Shown here piece after piece: positions 1-5,352 of a stretch of 10,351 nucleotides of DNA (positions are counted from its first letter, which is position 1; each line of letters opens with the position of its first letter). Source of the DNA: Actinomycetota bacterium (GTDB taxonomy: Bacteria; Actinomycetota; Acidimicrobiia; Acidimicrobiales; Ilumatobacteraceae); contig WLEX01000025.1 in NCBI GenBank assembly GCA_009704065.1, positions 1 to 10,351 of the forward strand, read 5' to 3'. The translations under genes were made by a program, and so were the position numbers. The notes below the pieces were generated by a model. The model was not told where the DNA came from and made no database searches. It saw nothing but the letters and a program-made list of their open reading frames with translations.

Positions 1-54
1 GTCGACACAGACAATGGACTCTTTCGGACTAATCACCGCCGTAGTCTGCCTTGC
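1..54. other. Left edge, no gene assignable
   Basis: These 54 bases precede rsmD. One + frame (from base 2) stays open and ends in a TGA at 56-58, overlapping the rsmD GTG as GTGA, which is how coupled genes often join; a second + frame ends in a TAA at 30-32. Either could be the tail of an upstream gene (recG often lies here in related clusters), but the roughly 10-18 residues visible match no C-terminus that I recognise. No clear Shine-Dalgarno sequence precedes the rsmD start, which fits coupling to an upstream gene. Confidence 0.3.
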
Positions 55-600
55 GTGAGAGTTGTTGCAGGTGACCTTCGAGGTCGACGAATTGAAGCCC
101 CTACGTCTGAGGCCACACGGCCCACCACCGACAAGGTCCGCGAGGCTGTTTTTAATTCGCTTCGCAGCATGGATGTCGTAGAGGGAGCACGGGTTCTCGA
201 CCTGTTTGCAGGCACGGGCGCCATGGGGATTGAAGCATTGTCACGGGGAGCTGCCCACTGCGTGTTTGTAGAACAGGACCGCCAGGCGCTCGCCGTATTG
301 CGGGCCAACATTGCCGCACTTGGCCTTGCTGATCGCACCACTGTTATTGCGGGAGACGCCGTCACTGCCTCTGGGCAACAGCAGGGAATCGACCTCATGA
401 TTGCCGACCCGCCGTACGGGTTCGACAAGTGGCACCAGTTAGTAGCGCGGTGCACCGCGGGCCTCATTGTCCTTGAATCGGGCCGACCAATTGGTGAAAT
501 AGACGGTTTCACCACCTTGCGGGAGAAGAAATATGGGCGCACTCATGTGGCTTTTCTCGAATTGAGCAGTGGCGAAGGCGATACGGTGGAGAGCGCATGA
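55..600 (+). CDS. rsmD: 16S rRNA (guanine-N2) methyltransferase RsmD
   Basis: RsmD is the SAM-dependent enzyme that methylates N2 of G966 (E. coli numbering) in 16S rRNA during 30S assembly in the cytoplasm. The 181-residue protein has the usual family length. It opens with the family N-terminus MRVVAGDLRGRR, then RPTTDKVREAVFN at about 22-34. The SAM-binding loop DLFAGTGAMG is at 49-58, an acidic residue E73 follows strand 2, and the catalytic DPPY is at 118-121. The GTG at 55 is chosen because it starts exactly at the conserved N-terminus; no Shine-Dalgarno is visible. The stop overlaps the coaD start by four bases (ATGA), so the two are probably translationally coupled. All key motifs are intact, and the rsmD-coaD pairing is widespread in bacteria, which supports the call. 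Confidence 0.95.
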   Translation: MRVVAGDLRGRRIEAPTSEATRPTTDKVREAVFNSLRSMDVVEGARVLDLFAGTGAMGIEALSRGAAHCVFVEQDRQALAVLRANIAALGLADRTTVIAGDAVTASGQQQGIDLMIADPPYGFDKWHQLVARCTAGLIVLESGRPIGEIDGFTTLREKKYGRTHVAFLELSSGEGDTVESA

Positions 601-1085
601 GCACCGTGTTATACCCCGGCAGTTTCGACCCATTTCATTTGGGACACCTCGATGTAGTGGAGCAGGCAGCCGAATTGTTCGGAAATGTAGTGGTTGCAGT
701 GATGCACAACCCCGATAAGCCATCGGGCATCTTGCCTACCGAGCAGCGCGTCGCAATTGCCGCAGCCGCCTGCGCACACGTGCCAGGCGTTTCGGTGAAA
801 GCATTTCCTGGTCTTGCAGTCGATGCTGCGACAGCAGTGGGAGCGCTGTGCATTGTGAAGGGTCTTCGCACGTCGGGTGATTTCGAAGTGGAACAACAAA
901 TGGCCCACACCAACCTCGCTGTTGCAGGCGTGCGCACTGTGTATGTGCCGTGTGATCCGAAATTCGGCCATGTGAGCAGTCGCTTTATCCGTGACATTGC
1001 CCACCACGGTGGCGATGTGTCCTCTATGGTGCCTTCAGTTGTTGCCGACGCATTGGCAACAGTCTTTCCCCCACGGAGTAAATAA
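597..1085 (+). CDS. coaD: Phosphopantetheine adenylyltransferase CoaD
   Basis: CoaD transfers AMP from ATP to 4'-phosphopantetheine, giving dephospho-CoA, the penultimate step of coenzyme A synthesis; the family forms cytoplasmic hexamers. The protein has 162 residues, the normal length. The nucleotidyltransferase motif is SFDPFHLGH at 9-17, with H17 as the ATP-binding histidine, and K41 sits where the family has a substrate-binding lysine. KGLR at 88-91 replaces the more usual RGLR, FEVE at 96-99 replaces FEYE, and the C-terminal motif reads VSSRFIRD where most members have I/VSSS followed by V/A, K and E. The downstream GGDVSSMVP block is typical. I infer that the enzyme is functional, because the substitutions are mild and the fold motifs are complete. 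The ATG overlaps the rsmD stop, and its own stop overlaps the next ATG by one base. Confidence 0.94.
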   Translation: MSTVLYPGSFDPFHLGHLDVVEQAAELFGNVVVAVMHNPDKPSGILPTEQRVAIAAAACAHVPGVSVKAFPGLAVDAATAVGALCIVKGLRTSGDFEVEQQMAHTNLAVAGVRTVYVPCDPKFGHVSSRFIRDIAHHGGDVSSMVPSVVADALATVFPPRSK

Positions 1086-1678
1086 TGAGTTACGACGATT
1101 TCGACGACACAACCGACGATTCTTACCCACAACCGATGCCGGTGCAGGCACGATTGGGTGAAAGCGAAGTCATTTTGCGACGCACAATCGACATCATCGC
1201 AACAGCGCCGAGCATGCCATTGTCGAGCACGCCACGTATCGACCGTGACGAAGTAATCGAGTTGCTCGAAGATGCACTAGTGCGATTGCCAGAAGAAATT
1301 CGCCAAGCACGTTGGATGTTGAAAGAGCGTCAAGAATTCCTCGACAAGACGAAGCGCGAAGCCGACGAACTGTTGGGTGCCGCGCGTCAGCAGGCCGAGC
1401 GCATGGTGCAGCGCACCGAAGTGGTGCGTGCAGCTGAGGCTCGTGCTCGCCAAGTCATCGATGCTGCCGATGAAGAAACTCGTCGCTTGCGCAACGAAAC
1501 AGAAGATTTCCTCGACCAACGTCTCGGAAGTTTTGAAATACTTCTCGATCGATTGTCAAAGACAGTGGCCAATGGTCGCAATCGTCTTTCCATTGGTTCA
1601 CAGCCACCACCTCCTGAATCAGAAGAGCCAGTCGAACAGCAAGAAAGTGCTGGCTTCTTCAATCAGGACGAGTACTAA
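1085..1678 (+). CDS. sepIVA: SepIVA-like DivIVA-type coiled-coil division protein
   Basis: This is probably the counterpart of mycobacterial SepIVA (Rv2927c), a DivIVA-type cytoplasmic coiled-coil protein involved in division and polar envelope synthesis. The 197 residues comprise an acidic N-terminus (1-14), a conserved block at about 52-80 (RDEVIELLEDALVRLPEEI), heptad-rich helix to about 140, then EVVRAAEARARQVIDAADEE and a closing FLDQRLGSFEILLDRL segment (142-157) before a Gly/Arg-rich NGRNRL. The tail (172-197) is Pro/Glu/Gln-rich and low complexity. From memory, both the start block and the EVV...FL...GR end block align with SepIVA, which has about 245 residues; the missing part is repetitive coiled coil in the middle. 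Position between coaD and DUF177/rpmF matches the actinobacterial order. No membrane segment is visible. It could be mislabelled by automatic tools as ATP synthase subunit B-like because of its charged helix. Confidence 0.75.
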   Translation: MSYDDFDDTTDDSYPQPMPVQARLGESEVILRRTIDIIATAPSMPLSSTPRIDRDEVIELLEDALVRLPEEIRQARWMLKERQEFLDKTKREADELLGAARQQAERMVQRTEVVRAAEARARQVIDAADEETRRLRNETEDFLDQRLGSFEILLDRLSKTVANGRNRLSIGSQPPPPESEEPVEQQESAGFFNQDEY

Positions 1679-1692
1679 GTCGAGTTATTCCT

Positions 1693-2211
1693 TTGGCTAA
1701 GCCACTCATCGTCAATGTTGTCGAGTTACTGCGGTGGCCGGGTAGCAAAAAAGAAGTTTCCGCCAATATCGACGTGGCCGACTTCGAATTCGCTGACGCT
1801 CGCATCATCGATACCCCGATTGCAATCGATCTACGACTCGAATCGCTGTCCACCAGTATCGAAGTAGTGGGCACCGCAACATTGTCGTGGGCAGGGGATT
1901 GTCGGCGTTGCCTCGCACCTGTGACCTCTGATCTCGTGGTTGATTTCGACGAGATGTACCAGCGTGAAATCATCGACCCCGATGCGTATGCCATTGAGAA
2001 CGACCAGATCAATCTGTTGCCTATGGTGCGCGAGAACATTTTGCTTGCCATTCCCATTGGGCCACTCTGTCGGGAAGACTGCCCGGGGTTCTGCCCCCAT
2101 TGCGGTCTCGACCTCTCCGTTTCTACGTGCGATTGCGATAATTCAGTCTCTGACCCCCGCTGGGCGGGCCTTGAGAGCCTGAAGGGAATACTTCCCGACG
2201 AGTCCGTGTGA
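1693..2211 (+). CDS. yceD: DUF177/YceD family protein
   Basis: This is a member of the DUF177 (YceD) family, which is almost always encoded directly before rpmF and is linked to 23S rRNA and ribosome accumulation; its exact biochemical role is not settled. The protein has 172 residues. The family motif CRRCLAP lies at 70-76. A second cysteine cluster is at 126-148 (C126, C130, C134, C137, C146, C148) with the CPHCG knuckle, followed by the closing DPRWAGLESLK. The two clusters suggest metal binding, probably zinc. The start is a TTG at 1693; it leaves 14 bases after the preceding stop and gives the expected MAKPLIVNV-type beginning, but there is no convincing Shine-Dalgarno, so the exact start is less certain than the gene. 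Confidence 0.9.
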   Translation: MAKPLIVNVVELLRWPGSKKEVSANIDVADFEFADARIIDTPIAIDLRLESLSTSIEVVGTATLSWAGDCRRCLAPVTSDLVVDFDEMYQREIIDPDAYAIENDQINLLPMVRENILLAIPIGPLCREDCPGFCPHCGLDLSVSTCDCDNSVSDPRWAGLESLKGILPDESV

Positions 2212-2226
2212 GTTTTTCCCGTTCTC

Positions 2227-2256
2227 GGGCTATCATTACTGAGCCCCCACAAGGGC
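2227..2256 (+). promoter_or_regulatory. Possible rpmF leader: two competing hairpins and a weak -10
   Basis: The 72-base gap before rpmF contains two small, mutually exclusive helices. GGGCT (2227-2231) can pair with AGCCC (2242-2246), and GCCC (2243-2246) can instead pair with GGGC (2253-2256). A TATCAT hexamer at 2231-2236 could serve as a -10 box, but no good -35 lies 16-18 bases upstream. If that promoter were used, the first helix would not be transcribed, so the two readings exclude each other. The helices are short and this is tentative. Confidence 0.22.
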
Positions 2257-2272
2257 ATTTGCCGCTAACACA

Positions 2273-2278
2273 GGGAGA
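2273..2278 (+). promoter_or_regulatory. Ribosome binding site of rpmF
   Basis: GGGAGA lies five bases before the GTG at 2284. It is one of the clearest Shine-Dalgarno-like sequences in the window and fixes the rpmF start, which also matches the conserved L32 N-terminus. A dedicated site makes sense because a 72-base gap prevents tight coupling to DUF177. Confidence 0.6.
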
Positions 2279-2283
2279 CCACG

Positions 2284-2463
2284 GTGGCCGTTCCCAAAAA
2301 GAAAAAGTCGAAATCAAAGACACGTATGCGTCGCGCCTCTAACTGGCGTCTCGTTGCGCCGTCGCGTAGCACGTGCCCTCGTTGCAGTGCAGCCAAGTTG
2401 CCTCACACTGTGTGTGGCACCTGTGGTTGGTACAAAGGCCGCGTGGCCGTTTCCGTCGACTGA
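2284..2463 (+). CDS. rpmF: 50S ribosomal protein L32
   Basis: This is L32, a small zinc-ribbon protein of the large ribosomal subunit. The 59-residue product starts MAVPKKKKSKSKTRMRRA, the typical basic N-terminus of the family, and carries a four-cysteine ribbon: CPRC at 31-34 and CGTC at 44-47, followed by GWYKGR. All four cysteines are present, so this is the zinc-binding form rather than the cysteine-free paralogue that some bacteria use under zinc limitation. The GTG start is supported by a GGGAGA ribosome binding site five bases upstream. The gene lies directly after DUF177, its near-universal partner, and 15 bases before plsX. Confidence 0.95.
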   Translation: MAVPKKKKSKSKTRMRRASNWRLVAPSRSTCPRCSAAKLPHTVCGTCGWYKGRVAVSVD

Positions 2464-2478
2464 TAGACACAACACATC

Positions 2479-3453
2479 ATGTTGCCAATCGCTGTTGACG
2501 CGATGGGTGGCGACCGTGCCCCAAGCGAAATAGTCGCTGGAGCCCACGAAGCTGCTGCTCTCGGTATTCCTATTCTCCTCGTCGGACCTGATGGTCTCGA
2601 AGGTGCAGGAGACCTGCCGCTGATGGTGGCTAGTGAAGTCATCGAAATGGATGACGATCCGGCTCAATCTGTGCGACGTAAGCGCGATTCCACGTTGGTG
2701 CGAGCAGCCGAAGCTGTTCGAGATGGCAAAGCAAGCGCCATGATCTCTGCCGGTAACACTGGCGCCACTATGGCCAGTGCGTTATTGCGTATGGGTCGTA
2801 TCTCCGGAGTTTTTCGTCCCGCTATTGCAACACCAGTGCCCGTTCCGGGCTCGCACCCCACTGTGCTTCTCGACGCAGGCGCAAACGCTGAAGTGCAGCC
2901 CGAATGGCTCGTGCAGTTCGCCCTCATGGGTTCGGTGTATGCGCAGCGTCGCTTTGGTGTGGAGAAGCCACGCGTTGGTTTGTTGTCGATTGGCGAAGAG
3001 CCAGGCAAAGGCGACACCCTGCGCAAAGAAACCTATGAATTGTTGAAAGTTGCAACTGGCATCAATTTCATTGGCAATGTCGAGGGTCGTGACCTAATGA
3101 CAGGTGATGTCGACGTTGTTGTTACCGACGGGTTCACAGGCAACGTTGTACTGAAGACTCTTGAAGGCAGTTTGCGTACGGTCGTAAAAGCATTGTTCAG
3201 CGCTTTTGGGCAACCCGAATATGCCGAAGCCGCAAATGCCTTGATGCCAGCGCTCTTGCCGTTGTACGACTCTCTCGATCCCGATTCCACTGGAGGCGCC
3301 ATCTTGTTGGGTGTCGATGGAGTCTGCATTATTTCTCATGGTTCAAGCAGCGCACGTGCCATGGTGAACGGCATAAAGTGCGCACAAGAAATGGTTGAGA
3401 CCGGAATGGTCGAAGCAATTCGTGACGCCATTGCAGCATCTCAGCCTCAATAA
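2479..3453 (+). CDS. plsX: Phosphate acyltransferase PlsX
   Basis: PlsX converts acyl-ACP and phosphate to acyl-phosphate, which PlsY uses to acylate glycerol-3-phosphate, the first committed step of phospholipid synthesis in most bacteria. It is a soluble enzyme that associates with the inner face of the membrane. The 324-residue protein has the family length. Conserved blocks are the N-terminal IAVDAMGGDRAPSEI (about 4-18), SAGNTGATMASALLRMGRI (about 91-109), LLDAGANAE (about 132-140) and the C-terminal NVEGRDLMTGDVDVVVTDGF followed by TGNVVLKTLEG. The ATG at 2479 starts right at the conserved N-terminus; the 15 bases after rpmF contain no obvious Shine-Dalgarno. It is directly followed by acpP, whose product carries its acyl substrate, an arrangement also known from the Bacillus plsX-fab-acpA-rnc cluster. 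Confidence 0.95.
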   Translation: MLPIAVDAMGGDRAPSEIVAGAHEAAALGIPILLVGPDGLEGAGDLPLMVASEVIEMDDDPAQSVRRKRDSTLVRAAEAVRDGKASAMISAGNTGATMASALLRMGRISGVFRPAIATPVPVPGSHPTVLLDAGANAEVQPEWLVQFALMGSVYAQRRFGVEKPRVGLLSIGEEPGKGDTLRKETYELLKVATGINFIGNVEGRDLMTGDVDVVVTDGFTGNVVLKTLEGSLRTVVKALFSAFGQPEYAEAANALMPALLPLYDSLDPDSTGGAILLGVDGVCIISHGSSSARAMVNGIKCAQEMVETGMVEAIRDAIAASQPQ

Positions 3454-3458
3454 AAGGA
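3453..3458 (+). promoter_or_regulatory. Ribosome binding site of acpP
   Basis: AAAGGA starts in the last base of the plsX TAA stop (3451-3453) and sits four bases before the acpP ATG. The spacing is slightly short, but this is one of the few recognisable Shine-Dalgarno sequences here. It suits a protein that cells need in far greater amounts than the neighbouring enzymes. Confidence 0.5.
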
Positions 3459-3462
3459 CAAC

Positions 3463-3732
3463 ATGACAACTCTCGACCGCACTTCAATTTTGGCCACTGT
3501 CTGTCGTCACCTCGGTGAGATTCTCGAAATCGATGGTGCAACCATTTCCGAAACACAATCGTTTGCCGACGACCTTGGCGCGGATTCAATCTCATTGATT
3601 GAACTTGTTGACGCACTCGAACAAGAATTCTCGGAAAGTATCCCAAATTTCCAATTCGAAGATGATGATCTCGCTGGTCTTCAGACTGTGGCCGATGCAG
3701 TCAATTACATCGTGCGCGCTGTCGGCGCGTAA
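3463..3732 (+). CDS. acpP: Acyl carrier protein
   Basis: ACP carries growing acyl chains on a 4'-phosphopantetheine arm during type II fatty acid synthesis and hands them to PlsX for phospholipid synthesis. The 89-residue acidic protein has the attachment motif GADSISLIELVDALEQEF; S42 in the DSI triad is the modified serine. The segment after it, with NFQFEDDDLAGLQTVADAV, is typical of actinobacterial ACPs, and the protein ends in a predicted fourth helix. The start is supported by an AAAGGA site. It lies nine bases after plsX and eight before rnc. No fabD, fabG, fabH or fabF lies alongside, so the rest of the pathway must be elsewhere. A specialised carrier protein for another pathway is possible but less likely given this neighbourhood. 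Confidence 0.92.
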   Translation: MTTLDRTSILATVCRHLGEILEIDGATISETQSFADDLGADSISLIELVDALEQEFSESIPNFQFEDDDLAGLQTVADAVNYIVRAVGA

Positions 3733-3740
3733 CACTTTCC

Positions 3741-4448
3741 ATGACGCTGTCGTTTGAAGACCGCATCTCCGAATGCTCTACCCGTATCGGGTATCAGTTC
3801 AACGATTCTCAGTTGTTGTGGCAAGCATTGGTACATCGTTCGTGGCAAGCAGAACACAATGAGCCACTCTCCAATGAGCGCCTCGAGTTTTTAGGCGACG
3901 CTGTGTTGGGTTGGGTAGTGGCCGATCTTGCATTTCATCGCTTAGACAACATGGCAGAAGGAAAGCTCACCGATTTGCGTCGCAGTGTGGTGAACATGCA
4001 CGCCCTTGCAGATTTGGCGCGCAACCTGGGACTTGGAGATTTCATCTTGCTCGGTCGTGGTGAAGAAGCGGCAAATGGCTTTGAGAAAACATCAATCTTG
4101 GCCGACACTTTCGAAGCAATTATTGGTGCCATCTACCTCGATGGCGGCGCTTCCGCAGCATTTGGTTTTGTAAAGAGAATGCTTACTGCGCCTATTGAAG
4201 AAGCAATTCCCCAACTGCACATGTTCGACGCAAAGACACGACTACAAGAACTGTGCTCTCGCATTGGTATTGGTGCACCTGAATACGACATTGAAGGCGT
4301 TGGCCCCGACCACGAACGCATGTTTACAGCCACGGTCATCATTGATGGCGATGCATATGGCTCAGGTGAAGGTCGCACGAAAAAAGCAGCTGAACAAATC
4401 GCCGCAGTAGGCGCTTACGAAACTCTCGCTACCCAACACAACGTCTAG
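3741..4448 (+). CDS. rnc: Ribonuclease III
   Basis: RNase III cleaves double-stranded RNA and processes the rRNA precursor and some mRNAs; it acts as a cytoplasmic homodimer needing Mg2+. The 235-residue protein has the two expected domains. The catalytic domain (about 1-155) contains NERLEFLGD at 45-53, giving E46, E49 and D53, then E73, and ADTFEA at 121-126 with D122 and E125; these match the acidic residues of the E. coli enzyme in order. The double-stranded RNA-binding domain (about 162-230) begins DAKTRLQEL and ends with GEGRTKKAAEQIAA. No residue of the active site is missing. The ATG at 3741 follows acpP by eight bases with no clear Shine-Dalgarno, and mutM follows eight bases after its stop. 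Confidence 0.96.
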   Translation: MTLSFEDRISECSTRIGYQFNDSQLLWQALVHRSWQAEHNEPLSNERLEFLGDAVLGWVVADLAFHRLDNMAEGKLTDLRRSVVNMHALADLARNLGLGDFILLGRGEEAANGFEKTSILADTFEAIIGAIYLDGGASAAFGFVKRMLTAPIEEAIPQLHMFDAKTRLQELCSRIGIGAPEYDIEGVGPDHERMFTATVIIDGDAYGSGEGRTKKAAEQIAAVGAYETLATQHNV

Positions 4449-4456
4449 AGATTGCT

Positions 4457-5305
4457 GTGCCCGAACTACCAGAGGTAGAAACTGTTCGTCGAGGAATTGA
4501 AGAACGGGTCGTGGGTCGAAAAATTACACACGTTCATGTTGGACGCGAGCGTTCCGTGCGTCGAGTGGGTCGTGAGACGGTGATTCACGGGCTTACCGAT
4601 GTAACAATTTTGAACGCACGCCGGCGAGGCAAGTACTTGTTGTTCGATCTCGATAGTGGTGACGAAATGATGATTCATCTGCGCATGAGTGGGCGAGTGT
4701 TGGTAGAGCCAGCAGGAACGCCACGGCCATTACACACCCATGTGGTGATGCAACTGTCTGAACGCAACGGTGTGATTGATGAGATGTGGTTTGTTGATCC
4801 GCGAACCTTTGGTGAAGTTGTGGTGTTTGATCCCACTCGTGCAGCAGAAGTGATGCCTGAATTATCAAAACTCGGCGTAGATCCAATCTGTGATGAGTTC
4901 AATGCCGACATTGTTGCGAAGCTTTTGCGCGGTCGTCGAGGGTCTCTGAAGTCGCTTCTTCTCAACCAACATGTGGTGGCGGGGATCGGCAATATCTACG
5001 CCGACGAAATTTTGCATCGGGCGGGACTGCGATGGAATCGCACCGGAGAATCACTGTCGAAGAAGAAGATTTCTGAACTGACCACCTGTATTACCGAGAT
5101 TTTGACCGAGGCCATCGCTCTTGGTGGGTCGACCCTTGACGACACGCAGTATGTGGATATCGCGGGCCACGAAGGCGCATTTCAGGAGCGACATCGTGTG
5201 TACGCAAGAGAAGGAGAGGGTTGCCTCACCTGTGGAAAAGCCTCCATTCGTCGTGTGGTGGTCGCTGGTCGATCGACCTGTTTTTGCCCTCGCTGCCAGA
5301 GATAG
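4457..5305 (+). CDS. mutM: Formamidopyrimidine-DNA glycosylase MutM (Fpg)
   Basis: MutM removes 8-oxoguanine and formamidopyrimidines from DNA and nicks the abasic site by beta,delta-elimination. The 282-residue protein starts MPELPEVETVRRGIE; after Met removal the N-terminal proline is the Schiff-base nucleophile and the next glutamate is catalytic. K59 in RRRGKYLLF is the beta-hairpin lysine. The helix-two-turn-helix shows LLNQHVVAGIGNIYADEIL (about 167-185), and the C-terminal zinc finger has CLTC and CPRC with the conserved arginine in GRSTCF between them. The GTG at 4457 is fixed by the need for Pro at position 2; the upstream TAGAGA is only a weak ribosome binding site. The rnc-mutM-smc-ftsY order is common in actinobacteria. 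A Nei-type glycosylase is unlikely given the intact PELPEVE start and lysine. Confidence 0.95.
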   Translation: MPELPEVETVRRGIEERVVGRKITHVHVGRERSVRRVGRETVIHGLTDVTILNARRRGKYLLFDLDSGDEMMIHLRMSGRVLVEPAGTPRPLHTHVVMQLSERNGVIDEMWFVDPRTFGEVVVFDPTRAAEVMPELSKLGVDPICDEFNADIVAKLLRGRRGSLKSLLLNQHVVAGIGNIYADEILHRAGLRWNRTGESLSKKKISELTTCITEILTEAIALGGSTLDDTQYVDIAGHEGAFQERHRVYAREGEGCLTCGKASIRRVVVAGRSTCFCPRCQR

Positions 5306-5343
5306 AGCGCATAAGAGGTTCATCGCCTCGGTCTATTACTGTT

Positions 5344-5346
5344 GGA
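5344..5346 (+). promoter_or_regulatory. Weak ribosome binding site deciding the smc start
   Basis: A GGA core within TTGGAAT sits six bases before the GTG at 5353. The frame is open further upstream, into the end of mutM, so the start must be chosen. The GTG gives the family N-terminus MFLKSLTLKGFKSF directly, and no other ATG or GTG lies in frame in the 47-base gap. Confidence 0.4.
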
Positions 5347-5352
5347 ATCGCC

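Noticed and set aside
1659..2258. 199-codon open frame on the - strand over DUF177
   Set aside because: It is opposite a gene with clear family motifs, and its translation is Ser/Arg-rich, low-information sequence.
5221..5352. N-terminal extension of SMC by 44 residues
   Set aside because: The upstream part reads through the mutM zinc finger in another frame and does not resemble SMC; the GTG at 5353 yields the exact family start.
5306..5352. Possible hairpin GAGG...CCTC and promoter before smc
   Set aside because: A four-base stem is too short to be meaningful, and no paired -35 and -10 boxes could be found.
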